This document shows, piece by piece, positions 43,480 to 54,640 of a DNA stretch of 64,000 nt. This DNA is from Yamagishiella unicocca (Eukaryota > Chlorophyta > Chlorophyceae > Chlamydomonadales > Volvocaceae). Every line of letters begins with the position of its first letter. Position 1 is the first letter of the stretch. Made by a program: the position numbers and the translations under genes. Below the pieces are notes generated by a model. It was given only the letters and a program-made list of their open reading frames with translations, made no database searches and had not been told where the DNA came from. The stretch covers positions 496,001 through 560,000 of the forward strand of contig BDSL01000040.1 of NCBI GenBank assembly GCA_003116995.1, given 5' to 3'.

Positions 43480-44868
43480 CTACCGGTTCATCATGTACCG
43501 GCCCCTGCTGCTGCTCTCCTTCCACTTCTCCAGCGCAGCCTCGAAGGGGAACGTGCGCAGGTCAAACAGATCCTGCGTGAACATGCGCACGCACAGCGCC
43601 AAGTGCCCATCCAGGCGGTTGCGGGTTGGGTCCTGCACAAACGCCATGGCCGAGAAGCGCCTCTCATCCTCAACTGACCCCGGCACCATCACAAAAACCA
43701 GCTTGGCCAGAGCCATGAACTCAGTCAACCCGGCCTCAATGCCCGGCGTGTTGCTGATCCGCTGCCACAGCTGCAAGGTCGGCGAGTCCTCCAGCATCGC
43801 ACGATGTGCGCGCTTGCTCGCCTGCTCGCCTTCCACCGCTGCCTGCCGCTGCTGTGCTGTGCGCTCCCGCATCCGCTTGAGGCGAGCCTCGGCGCCCAGC
43901 GCCGTCATGACGCTGACGAAGGTCGATGCCTGCCCATCAAGCACTGTGCCATCAAGCAACGGCGGCACCTTGCTGCCGTCAGCCCCCACGCGCTCCTGGC
44001 AATAGTGGTCTTTAATGGTCTTAAGTTTGGCCTGGAAGTCCTGCACCGCTGGCTTGTCCTCCCAGTACACGCTGTAGACAATGGACATCGCGCTCAGGAG
44101 GGGGTGCGGTGGGAAACGCTCCGTAAGCTCATCGATCAGCACCTGGACAGCCGGTGAGACGGCCGCCTGCACCGACGTAATGATTTTTGGTGCGCATCAG
44201 ACTCCTCGTGTCTCTGGATGGTTTGAGTGCGGGCCGCCAAGGTGTCGTCCGTCCCCATGCGCAAGGAGCACATTGTGCAGCGCACCCGATCGTGGACCTC
44301 CCCCTTGCTCGTGTCGGCAGGCACGCATTCAGCCCACGGCCACCTGGCTGGCCAGTCCAACTGCCACTTGTAGGGGTGCTCCGCCTGAGCGCCCACCCAC
44401 GCACCATCACTTTGGCCCTTGCGCACGCGCTGCGTTTGTGGCCGGCTCTGCTGTCGGGGTTTCTTGTTGGCGGGCGTCTTGGGGGTTTGGGTTGTTGCCC
44501 CCTCATCGCTGACACGGTTGCGGTCCCCCTCGCGGTCCTCATCGCCGTCGCCGTCGTCGCTAAGTTCGTCGGCCTCATTAAGCTGACGTTTACGCACATG
44601 ACGGTCATCGTGAGCGCTTGGGGTAAGGAAGCTGGAGTCGGCTGGCACGAGCTGCGGCTGCAGCAATGCTGCATCGTTGCCCCTGCGTGTCGTCCCCAGT
44701 GGCTTCCGAAAGGCCTTCGCATTTTTTACTGTCGGCGTTATTTTGTTGCTTAGGTGGCCTTCCGCGCTTGGGAAGCTTAGGATCAGAGTACTTTGCCGCG
44801 TTCAGACCAGTCAAAAATGCTCCTATGCCCCGTTGACTTCCAGGCGTGACCTTCTTAGAGCAATCCAT
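43480..44868 (-). pseudogene. hAT transposase remnant: BED finger and C-terminal dimerisation domain
   Basis: From 44,868 the frame starts MDCSKKVTPGSQRGIGAFLT with a KRGRPPK patch. A second frame (44,666-44,136) holds a BED-like finger (VRCTMC...TIQRHEESDAHQKS). A third (44,172-43,480) holds the hAT C-terminal dimerisation domain (ALAKLVFVMVPGSVEDERRF, then SAMAF...RNRLDGHLAL). The roughly 400-residue catalytic core between finger and dimerisation domain is absent, and the segments lie in different frames, through introns or decay. It cannot be catalytic but could still bind ends or dimerise. Confidence 0.8.
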
Positions 44869-45066
44869 GGTTCACCATTAATCCTTAAGTGATTGAATGA
44901 CTCCTTTTTGTATAAATTAGGTGGGCTTTCGCGAAAACAGGCAATTTTCGGCAAAAAACGAAAACGTACGGCCGGACTGCGCTCGGTTCCTTTTTTTCCA
45001 GCCCAAAAAACCCGATTTATTCCTAAAAAGGAATATATTCCTCAAAAAAAAATCACTGGTGGCTGG

Positions 45067-45369
45067 AAAGGATGGAGGAGCTGCTTTCTGGCTGAAAGCA
45101 TACAACATTATTGTTGTGTTTCGTGCGGCTAATCCCACTCCATGGCGGGCAGTTGCCGCCCGCCGATTCGTTGCTGGTGCGACTATGCTGGTGCGACTAT
45201 GCTGGTGCGACTATGCTGGTGCGACTACGTATGCGTATGTTACTCTACACAAATGTGTTTAATCGCCCCATCCTGCACATTAGATCACTAGCTAGTCAAC
45301 GCGGTCACTGACGACACGTCAATCATCCTGATCATGATCGCGATCGTTTTATTTCCTTCAATGGGCAAA
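45067..45369. repeat. 14-bp tandem repeat and non-coding flank
   Basis: Four exact copies of GCTGGTGCGACTAT occupy 45,173-45,228. The rest is non-coding. Confidence 0.85.
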
Positions 45370-45625
45370 ACGTGACCACCCTTCTGCTCCTATGTTTGGC
45401 CGGGTTTATTTGCAGACACTGCGGACATCTAATTACGATTTATATGTGTGGTGCCTGGCGGTTGGCTGTGCTGTTCCGTCTTGGCTGCTGCTGTTTGGGC
45501 GGGGTAAGGTGGCGTCTTTGTGCCTTTCAAGGCTTTCCTGCCTGTGCTCTTCGGGGCGTCTGCTGAGTTCAGCTAGCCCCGGCCGTCCTGGGTTCGTCCG
45601 GGCTTGAGGACACTGTGTATAACCT
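45370..45625 (+). mobile_element. LINE 3' end (family 2)
   Basis: CTTTCAAGGCTTTCCTGCCT..., GGGGCGTCTGCTGAGTTCAG, then GTCCTGGGTTCGTCCGGGCT and TGAGGACACTG, with a terminal TATAACCTCTCA. A full family 2 tail on the plus strand. Confidence 0.65.
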
Positions 45626-46179
45626 CTCACTATTATGAAGCGAATCCTACGTCTGGCCGTGGGATCATTACAGAGACTGTTACGGCAAGATTTGGCATCA
45701 GCATGACACACGCACAGAGTCTACGATATCACTACGAAGATGTCGTAGTGATGTCCCAGCAACGGCAACACTAGCCGTGATAAGCTTGGTACACTTAGTA
45801 GTTGCATGCATGGGGGATTATTTGGGTAATAAGCGGGCGCAACGAAGCTAGCTAGCTAGCAGCGAGCAAAGTCGGTATGTACATAATTCCGCGACCGAAC
45901 TGCGTGCTATTGGACACTTACTCTTTGCAGCAGAGTAAAAATTCCTCCGAACGAATGCTTACCGCTAGAAGAGCAGCGCCAGGGCTATGGGCGGGTTACA
46001 GGGACCCGCTACGGGCAGCTGCGGGAATCGACAGTGTGCGACAGCAGCAGTAGTGTGTGATAACAGCAACTAGAACAAGCACTAAGTAGCTTGGCGCGCC
46101 CGGGCTTGCGGCCACTGCACATCTTATCATTTCTTTCAGTGATGCAGGCCGCTAGTGCATACGGACGACGTGATATCGG
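45626..46179. other. No gene seen
   Basis: Contains ACGATATCACTACGAAGATG, CGTAGTGATGTC, a small fold-back near 45,724-45,752. Nothing coding. Confidence 0.4.
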
Positions 46180-46390
46180 TAGGTGAAGTCGGGTAATTGC
46201 ACTTCTGCTGCAGCATGGACGTTTATTTGGTGTTGCCACAAATCGCACGAGACATCAAGCAACCTTGCGCCTCAAGCCAATCTGCAGACCAGTTGGTCGG
46301 CACTCGCAGGCGAAATAGCATTTCGTACATTTCGTACGGGAGTGTCGGGACATCCTATGCCAGATGTAGCGTAAGCAGGACTGATACAGC
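46180..46390 (+). repeat. Dispersed repeat D, copy 3 (diverged)
   Basis: GGTCGGCACTCGCAGGCGAA, GAGTGTCGGGACATCC and CAGATGTAGCGTAAGCAGG match 1,665-1,775. Confidence 0.5.
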
Positions 46391-46539
46391 CCTGAAATTA
46401 CATTTCTTATTTGTTTAAGGTGGAAGGGCTGGTCAAACCCTGTCAGTCTGTAACAAAAGTGGAAACGCAAATGTTCAGCCACTGTATCGTCTTATTGATA
46501 AATGATAGGATATTTATCGCCGCTGCAGGGACCCGAAAA

Positions 46540-47075
46540 TGGGGTTGAGCCCATCAGACGCCCTGAAGGGCATAGGAAAGCCGCGAAATAGAGTGGTGGG
46601 CGAAGGCTGCTTGTGGTTTCCTCGGGCAGGTTTCCTGACCTTCTGGTCAAAACATGGAAACTGTAAGAAGATTGTTCTTGACACAAGCTGCCACTTTCGT
46701 CCGGAGCGACATTATCATGCCTTGGCCGCAGTTAGGCGTGTGGGCGTGTACAAGCGAAGTCCATGCATTCCTAACAAGTGCGTTTGCGAACCATCTGATA
46801 TGACGGATTTAAATTGAAGCGTTGTCTCACCTCCGTTGATATCAGCGAAGGATCGCGTATCTTCATACCGTTTATTTGTCATCGGTAGGGGACCGCCGAA
46901 TTGGTGCATATCCAATGCGGCCTGTTTCCTGATATGTCAAATTTCGAGGCGTTTTTCCTCTTGGGGGCGTCTGCTGGGTTCAGTCCCAGTAGTCTCGTGC
47001 GTGGGCCACGGACATGGCCCCCTCTTCTTGTCCTGCTGGGTTAGCCCCGGCTTGAGGCAGGACACACCATAGCAC
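46540..47075. mobile_element. Family 2 tails in opposite orientations
   Basis: 46,540-46,590 (CCATCAGACGCCCTGAAGGG) is a minus-sense piece; 46,955-47,075 (GGGGGCGTCTGCTGGGTTCA, TCTTGTCCTGCTGGGTTAGC) is plus-sense. Both are decayed. Confidence 0.5.
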
Positions 47076-48289
47076 CTTCTTACTCTCTCGATGAATGCGC
47101 AGCTGCGGTCGTTGAGGTTTTCTCACAGACCACACTATCTTTTGCTGATGACTGACCTGCTGTGGGAGCGACCGACAAGCCGCCTGCGGTCTGTCAGGCG
47201 ACCTGATCAGTATACAATCAACGAACTAATCCTATCATATCGTAAGATGCAAACTCACAGTCAACGAGGTTGCAACCCTGTAATAATAAGGAACACAATG
47301 AGAGGTTGTAATTGCACGCAACGTGGACAAGGCTGAAATCTTTATGTGCGGTTTATTTGTAGGGAACCCTGTTGTCTGAGGGCTGAGAGCAAGTGCTGGA
47401 ACAGAGGAAGCTTTCAGGCCTGCCTCAAGTGTTCACCATTATTGGTATCTTAGCAGGCATGTCAGGGTAGATAACGAGGTAGAAGACTCGCTTTTTACGC
47501 CGATGACGCTTGTCGTAGCCTCGTAGGCGGCGAGGTCGCCGTGAAGACGAAGAGCCCAGGTCGCTACGGGTCCGGTGATTCCCACTGTGACTCAGGCTGG
47601 CTAGCTAGGTGTATGTCTTGAGGTATTTGTTAGCTAGTGGCGCTGCGTGCTGCTCTGCATGGTCGGCCGGCAGATACCCCCGCCGTTGGGCGTGAGGGAG
47701 CTGCGTGTGGCTGCCACCAGCTGGTGCAAATAAAGCCCCCCTGCTGGCTATGCGCTGTAAGCTGTGTGTCAGCTAGTATTGGTTTCGGGCGTTTATTACA
47801 AAATCCTCAATGGCACAGCTCGCGCTCTCCTTTGGGACCCTTTGGGCCCAAGAAGCCTACGAGCCACGACCAAGGGTTTGGCTCGTGGGATCCTTATTTT
47901 AAAGGAACTTGTTGAGCACGTGCTCAACAAGTTGCGTGCACGCACGCAACCGCCGATTTTAGGGAGGAGTGCGCGTGCTCGCTGGGTCTCAGCCTGCAGT
48001 TTGGCAGCAAGCATTGTGGTCGGCAAATAGCACACGCGGCCGCATTAAATTTGCTGCTGGGCGTTTGCCAACTGCGTGTTTTTGGCATCAGAAAACCCAT
48101 CTACTGGCGCCTTTATGCCCGGTAGTACTTGTTGCAATGGGCTCCATGTACGTAATGCCCCACAGCTGTCGTTCAGCAGTCGCGAACATCAGCAGGTGGG
48201 TTGGTGCCGCTGTTTATTCCTGGGTCGTTGTTCGGAGTTTCTGATGGTTCGCCGTGTTTCAGTCGGCTGGTTTGTCCTCCTTCCTGCAT
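47076..48289. other. No gene seen; palindrome at 47,906
   Basis: Several short open frames but none with a recognisable domain or coding bias. A 28-bp perfect palindrome lies at 47,906-47,933. Confidence 0.4.
47906..47933. repeat. 28-bp perfect palindrome
   Basis: AACTTGTTGAGCAC followed directly by its reverse complement, centred on CACGTG. Followed by an imperfect second palindrome GTTGCGTGCACGCACGCAAC. Confidence 0.9.
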
Positions 48290-48390
48290 CTCTCTGAGTG
48301 TCAGGCGAGGCACCCGATGGCTTGACCTTGCTTCTGGTCTGGGGACCTTCTGGTCTGGGGCCCACTGTAACAACTACGTTGCAATATACT
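48290..48390 (+). mobile_element. LINE 3' tail (family 1)
   Basis: GAGTGTCAGGCGAGGCACCC, then GGTCTGGGGCCCACTGTAAC and AACTACGTTGCAA: plus-strand family 1 end, with the GGTCTGGGG segment duplicated. Confidence 0.65.
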
Positions 48391-48599
48391 ACTACTACCA
48401 CCAGGTATACCGGTACAACCACACGTGTCGTTCCCGAGGTTGTTCATCTGCTCTCGACCAGGTTTGGTCAGAAGGGCCCTGCGCCTCAACTTGATCACAA
48501 GATTCACGTGTGCCCCCATCGCTGTTGATGAGGCGAGTAGAAATTCTTGACGCAATACATCTTCTGAACAATAGAAGCGCTGTAATTACGGTAACTTTT

Positions 48600-48940
48600 G
48601 GTTCTGCCCCTGGACTTCCCCGCCGGCGTCTCTGCTGCGCCTTTCGAGGCTTTCCTGTGGCCTTTGGGGCGTCTATCTGCTGGGTTCAGCCCCGGCCCTC
48701 ACATGTATGGTGAGGCCACGGACATGGGCCTCCTTCTTGTCATGGGTTTGCGCGGCGGGCTTAAGGACACGATAACATTTTAGGATGACGAGATGTTACA
48801 TGATTGTTAATGTAATGCCGCGCATGCAATTATCCTATACGAGCCTGCGGCCTTAGGGATAGGAAATGATATGAGGTTGCATTGTCCGTAAGCCCCGGGC
48901 GAGCCCAGCAGGACAAGGAGGGGGGGGGGGCTGTACCGAG
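48600..48940. mobile_element. Two family 2 tails facing each other
   Basis: 48,640-48,780 reads plus-sense (GGGGCGTCTATCTGCTGGGT, ...GGCTTAAGGACACGATAACA). 48,885-48,940 reads minus-sense (GTAAGCCCCGGGCGAGCCCA). They form a loose inverted pair. Confidence 0.55.
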
Positions 48941-49274
48941 ACCTCACTGTATGAGAAGTCAGCGCGCCAGGGAGATGTCCAACGATGTTGGTGTTATCCG
49001 ATAACCTGCTCGCTGGCATCCTTACTTAGGTCTAACGATGCCGGCGATCGCTCGAGTAGGTTATAAGATGACAGTTGACATTCTAATATCCTCAAGCTGC
49101 CGTTCCAACTTACATGCACCCGATCCCGTCCCATCAAGCGATATCGGCAGACAAAGACAGCGGGTAGGGTGCAAGTTCATCACATCAGCTGTGAGCACGT
49201 CGCCATGATTTCAAGCTCCCGAACAGTTTCGGGCCTAACCGAACCAGGAGCCCGAGTAGATAGATTCGGCAGAC

Positions 49275-49823
49275 CAGTCGGAAATACGAATGGGAGCATG
49301 CTCCAATTCAGCCTGATTTCCGTTTACGAGCATGCTCGCTCCCATCTAACTTGCGCACCTCGCGCACCTAGTATATGCATTGATTGGGTAACTACTATGT
49401 TTACAAGTAAGTACTAGTCCTGCCATGGAAATAAAGGGCTATATTGTAGTAACAATGGGCCGGATACTGGTCCAGACAGGTGCCGATACTGGCCCAGACA
49501 GGTATCGTGACGGTCGCAGTAGGTCCGGGATAATAGGAGGAAAGACTGGGGACAGCGTGAATAGGCGGTTGCTTGGCGCGAAAATGGGTGGGAGCATGGT
49601 GGGACGATGGTGGCTGGTGATGCCTCTGCTGTACAGGGTCCCATGTACCTCAATATGGTCCTCTAGTGTCCTTTCCATCACGGGAATACGTGTAAACATA
49701 GTAATTACCCAATGCATATACTATCTAGGTGCGCGAAATGCGCAAGTTAGTTGGGAGCATGCTCGTAGGCGGAAATCAGGCATTGGAATTGGAGCATGCT
49801 CCCGCTGTTCGTATTTCCGACTG
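49275..49823. mobile_element. MITE-like element with ~125-bp terminal inverted repeats
   Basis: Left arm 49,275-49,405 starts CAGTCGGAAATACGAA and contains GGGAGCATGCTCCAATTC. The right arm is its reverse complement with small gaps, ending at 49,823. The inner ends share TATGCATTG...GGGTAACTACTATG. No transposase and no convincing target duplication. A solo arm lies at 1,270-1,395. Confidence 0.75.
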
Positions 49824-49889
49824 ACCAGATAGCTCCAGTACAGCATGTGCATGGAGGCGGATGCGTAAATCTCTGGGGTTTCACAATAT

Positions 49890-49945
49890 AAGATGTTACA
49901 GTGGCTTCAAGCCCGGGCGAACCCAGGACAAGAAGGTGTACAGCT
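49890..49945 (-). mobile_element. Retrotransposon 3' tail (family 2)
   Basis: AGATGTTACAGTGGCTTCAA then GCCCGGGCGAACCCAGGACA: minus-sense family 2 end with its terminal CACTGTAACATCT intact. Confidence 0.65.
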
Positions 49946-50069
49946 CGCTTCTGGGAAATGGACTGTTCGCATTTCGTCGCAAAGCCGCAAAGCACAACAC
50001 GACCGGTGCTGTACCGCTGCGATGAAGACAACAACCGGCATGGGATATGTAATGTGCACACAGGTACTG

Positions 50070-50430
50070 TTTTATCTCGTGTGGCGGGCGATCCATATTT
50101 GATATTTCTCATTACCCACATCTCGTCCAAAAACGGGATCCAAAAGTGGAAGAGTGGCCGATCGAAGGAACCCAAAAGGTATTTGAGGCTCGTATCCCCC
50201 TATTCTTAGAACCAGCTTCTACGTCCACAGATTGTGTCGGTCGGTCATTGCCTGCGTGCCCTACCCCACCAATCGACGAGTTGTTGCGGCTCGCTGGAAC
50301 GCGCACCAGCGCACAGGCAGTACCTCGTATCGACGTGCCTTGAAAGGTAGAGCTAAGCAGGTGACATTAGCAACGGACGAGCGAGGACGCCTACCTACCA
50401 TGTCAGTAGCGTAGATATGAAGGTTTAGAT
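50070..50430 (+). repeat. Dispersed repeat C, copy 2
   Basis: GTGTGGCGGGCGATCCATAT..., AACGGGATCCAAAAGTGGAA, GGAACCCAAAAGGTATTTGA and the closing CAGTAGCGTAGATATGAAG match 63,620-63,985. Confidence 0.7.
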
Positions 50431-50639
50431 GCTAGTAAATTGGCTTACGCGCTTATCGCGCGCGCTGGCGTGTTGGCCAACACGCCATGGCATGGCAACG
50501 GCGCACTGTTCTTTATGAGCTGGCACAGAGACCGAATGGCAGAACAGCACGGAAACACGTTGTAATTATACAGCTGCCATCCTCCCAACCGCTGCTGTGC
50601 GCAGACCCGCCCTCGGTACGGGACTAATCACCTAGAGGT

Positions 50640-53022
50640 ATGGAGAGACGAATGGCCACAACGCGTTTGCTTACGTATGCGGTGCTGATCATCACAGTGG
50701 CCGCTGGGACGGCCTCTGCAGCTAAAGGTAAGTTCCTTCTAGAAAGCATGCATCATGCCCGGCAAGTACCTGGCACGAACACTTATCTTGGTACTATCCA
50801 TTGCAATAAGCTCAATACTTTAATGAGCGCCCGATAACTAGAATGCAAGACATGTTGGTACAGCCAGCAGTAGTGCTCCAACAACGGGGAATTAGTACCG
50901 AATAACGTCAACGATACATTCAAAAAATATTTACAATATTGATATTACGATGCACACAGTCATGCGACCGATGCCGACGTGCGTGGCCGTCTCTCTCGCA
51001 CGCTTTCTGGTTTGCTACTGGCTGGCGTGCGTGGGCACTGCTTACGTCCGGCCCACGCACGGACATTTTCGCATTGACGGCCGTGCGCATCCATAATTGG
51101 CTGTTGAAACGCTCAAGCTGCCGGTTGCGCTCTGCAGCTAGTACGCGCACTGGCTGGCTGAGGCATGTCCGCATGGCGCACGTTGTCCTTACCCTGCCTT
51201 ACTTTATTTCATGGTCTAGGCCAAGCTGTTAGGTCCCATCCCTTCATTTGCTTCCCTGCAGGAAACTCCGGGCCCGGCGCCTGCTCGACCAACCCGTGCA
51301 CTTCTCCCGGGACCATCTGCCTAGAGTCCTCGGGCAAGAAGGGCTACACCTGCGTCTGCGGACAACAAGGATTTTCGCAGTCCGCCAGCGGCACGTGCCA
51401 GCGTAAGTGCAACTAGTGTGCCGCCGGGTGGGCGAGGGTGGGTGTGGCGATCGATGTGCTGACTTGTTGCAGCTGTGCTGTTACACTGTTACGTAGAAAC
51501 TAAGTTGGGGAGGAAGTCCCCCTTGTTTGGAAGTGAGGGTAGAGGTAGTACATGTAAGGAAAGAGATGGATGGCAATTTGAGCATCAAAAATGCAATGTA
51601 GTAGTAACTGTTACACTGGGCCCTAGGCCTGGGCCCCAGAAGGGAGAGCCGTCCTGCGCCACCAGGCAGCACGATACACAATTGCTGCAAGCTCTTTCGC
51701 TTCTTACCTGTAATCAATGTGAAAACGTGTGTAGTGACAAATCCATTGTGCAAGGAGTAAGCGTCAAATAAACATCTACCCCCACTGTAAAACCTATCTA
51801 CATATGCTTGTAGTCTCATCCAAGGCCCCTCCACCGCCGCCACCACCGCAGCCACCCAGCCCTTCACCTCCACCTCCTTCACCCAGCCCGCCTCCCAGTC
51901 CGCCACCTCCTCCTCCTCCCTCACCACCCCCACCCTCGCCTAAGCCGCCGAGCCCACCGCCCCCACCGCCGCCGCCGCCGCCGCCCAGCCCGCCCCCACC
52001 CCCGCCCCCCCCTCACCCCTCCCTCCGTCTCCAAGTCCGCCCCCACCCCCGCCTCCTCCCCCTCCGCCTCCCCCCCCTCCCCACCCCCGCCTCCCCCCCT
52101 CCGCCTCCCCCCCCTCCCCCACCACCGCCTCCCCCACCACCGCCTCCCCCACCACCGCCTCCCCCCCTCCCCCACCCCCGCCTCCCCCGCCTCCCCCCCT
52201 CCTCCACCCCCGCCTCCCCCACCACCGCCTCCCCCCCTCCCCCACCGCCACCACCCCCCCCACCGCCTCCCCCCCACCGCCGCCCCCACCTCCCCCGCCG
52301 CCGCCGCCCCCCCACCGCCCCCCCCCCACCGCCTCCCCCCCACCGCCTCCCCCCCTCCCCCACCGCCTCCGCCCCCCCACCGCCCCCCCCCCACCGCCTC
52401 CCCCCCCACCGCCTCCCCCCCTCCCCCACCGCCTCCGCCCCCACCACCGCCCCCTCCCCCTCCGCCTCCCCCGCCTCCCCCCCACCGCCGCCCCCACCTC
52501 CCCCACCGCCGCCGCCCCCACCCCCGCCTCCCCCACCCCCGCCTCCCCCCCCTCCCCCACCGCCACCGCCCCCACCCCCACCCCGCCGCCCTCACCCCCG
52601 CCGCCCAGCCCACCGCCACCACCGCCACCACCCTCGCCCAAGCCGCCCAGCCCGCCGCCGCCGCCCCCCCACCCTCCCCCACACCGCCCAGCCCGCCGCC
52701 GCCACCCTCGCCTGAGCCACCCAGCCCGCCGCCGCCACCACCCCCTCCCTCGCCTACGCCACCTAGCCCACCACCCCCTCCCTCGCCCATGCCCCCAAGC
52801 CCATCGCCTCCATCCCCCCCTCCATCACCACTGCCTCCCAGTCCGCCGCCGCCGCCGCTGCCACCCTCGCCCCGGCCCCCCAGCCCGCCCCCTTCACCGA
52901 TTCCTCCTTCACCCAACCCGCCCAACCCGCCTCCTCCTCCACCATCGCCCAAACAAAACAATGGAACCAATGGGCAGGGGAACGGCGGCAGGAGGCTACG
53001 ACGGGCTTTGTTGAGGGTCTAA
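50640..53022 (+). CDS. Secreted EGF-like, proline/serine-rich protein, copy C (frame broken in the repeat)
   Basis: Exons 50640-50727, 51262-51402 and 51814-53022 have the same splice positions and phases as copy B. Exon 1 is the signal peptide (MATTRLLTYAVLIITVAAGT ending ASAAK). Exon 2 is the EGF-like module, differing from copy A and B by a few residues (GYTCVCGQQGFSQSASGTCQ). Exon 3 starts LSSKAPPPPPP and ends NNGTNGQGNGGRRLRR then ALLRV. The start frame and end frame of exon 3 differ: from about 52,010 the C-runs read as HPRLPP- and SASPT-like text instead of PPSP. Either a sequencing indel in poly-C or a true frameshift explains this. Introns and 3' flank closely follow copy B, including a shared LINE-tail-like insert in intron 2. 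Confidence 0.75.
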
Positions 53023-54179
53023 GACGCGAACTTATCTATGCTCCTTTATTTCATTGGGTGTGGAAAATGCCTTGTTGTAGATGAAAGTAGCATACACATC
53101 TACGCATTTGTTAGGAGAATGTCGCTGAGATAGGATAACGGATACGCATCCATGGACTGTTGTTGATCGTTGTTCGCAGCTAGCGCTGGTCATGCGTTCG
53201 ATGCCTGGTGGCCGCTGAGGATGGGAAGCGCGTTGCATGGCTGGCTGGACGTAAGCAAATTCGACCAGGATACGCACCTGGACCGTATTATATTTAGTAG
53301 TGTGATGCAGTGCTTAGTCAGCGGTGGCCCTGCTGTGTTATTTAGCTTGACCCTTCACTCTCATTTGGCCTCTGTGCTCCATGTGTGGCAAATTGGAGGC
53401 GCACTATTTCAGGCCAATTCAAGGGGTTTAGCAGATGATGGCCCAGCAAACATGAGGAGGGGCAGTAAGCATGTGCATGTGTGTTTTATGTGCATGTGTG
53501 TGTGTGCGCGTGTACATTGCGCGCGCGTAAGAATATACGGCTGGCTGCTGGCTGCCTGATACGTACTCGTCAATGACCTAGCTAGTAACCTATGTATCCG
53601 CTTGGAGCACAGTGATATTGGGCATTATTCATCTCATCACTGTCTGCATTTTTCTTACTCGTGCTGTAATAACGTCCTGTGATTTTTCAAGCCCTGCCGC
53701 ATTAGATAGCCGCACCTCCCTCCCCCTTCCCATGGTCGTCGGGCTATCACCTGACAATCTTTTAACTCAGGCTTCGCTTCAAGCGTGCTCCATTGAGGTA
53801 CTAGAAAGAAACAATCTACTAGACCAATACTATTATTGCCCGCCTGTAGGACAGCAGTCAGAGAACATTCTGCACTTCCTAGACACTTCTGCACTTTGGA
53901 TTTGGACAGGTTTGGGCCCATGAAATCGCCCGCCATATTCGATTCATTCATTCGGCTGCTGACCAGCAGCTTCCAATGAACATTGCATGAACCGTTAACT
54001 CCGTTCCGTGCCGCCCGTTCAGAGCGTGGCTCCACGTTATGACTGAGGTATGGCAGGACCTGTTAAGTCCGTGTAGCCGTGCAGATGCTCGAGTACCAAA
54101 ATTTCATAACTTCTAATACGGTACAAGGGCGTTCAGGTTGCGACTTTACTTTTGCTATTTCGCGGCTTCTTCCTTAATC
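53023..54179. other. 3' flank of copy C
   Basis: 53,150-53,420 is homologous to the minus-strand flank of copy B at 32.1-32.4 kb. Beyond 53,440 no gene is recognised; near 53,480-53,530 there is a GT-rich simple repeat. Confidence 0.5.
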
Positions 54180-54640
54180 GCGTTAAACTTAACACTAACC
54201 CCCGCCTGCACCACTTTCGGTTCTGCCCGGTGGCTCAAGCAGTGATCGCCCAACTCGGTGCAGGGGTGACACGGGCGCAAGTTTGGTTGGTGCAAGCACC
54301 TCCCGGGGTACAGCCCTGCGTCTGGGATGTAGTAATCCTGGCGGCTATTACTGCCATGGAGGTGGGGCGCCGGTTTATGGCTGCGGCCTTGAAAAGGGCG
54401 GGGGCTGGTGGCCCCGCCCCCTCTTACTCCGGGAAGTAAGTGGTCTCCAGGATCGTGCCATTCGCCATGGGGTGGTGGAGTTTTGGGCCCTTCTGAGGGG
54501 CTTTGCTGCGTTGGGGCTTCCCCAGAAAGGCTGGGATGCAGTGGGGCCTCGGCATCCTTTTTTGCGGGTTGTCGCCAGTCGCCTTGTGTGCGGAGGACCG
54601 GCTGCTGAGGTACTGCTGGTGGATTCGTGATCGGTCCAGG
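54180..54640 (+). pseudogene. LINE ORF2 C-terminal fragment (family 1), frameshifted
   Basis: RLHHFRFCPVAQAVIAQLG, VWDVVILAAITAMEVGRR, then in another frame VVEFWALLRGFAALGLPQKG. It joins the pieces seen separately at 24.8 and 28.3 kb, showing they belong to one protein. The first cysteine pair is truncated away. Confidence 0.75.

Larger units (their letters stand above)
42994..45058 (-). mobile_element. hAT DNA transposon, internally deleted, with 8-bp TSD
   Basis: Terminal inverted repeats are 16 bases, CAGTGATTTTTTTTTG, at 42,994 and ending 45,058. The flanks are an exact 8-bp duplication, GTGGCTGG at 42,986-42,993 and 45,059-45,066. Total 2,065 bp. The transposase reads on the minus strand (43,480-44,868) and lacks its catalytic middle. 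Perfect duplication and ends argue for a fairly recent insertion that needed transposase in trans. Confidence 0.95.

Noticed and set aside
49275..49823. hAT assignment for the long-TIR element because it starts with CAG
   Set aside because: The 8 bases outside each end (CGGCAGAC and ACCAGATA) do not match, so no target duplication supports hAT.
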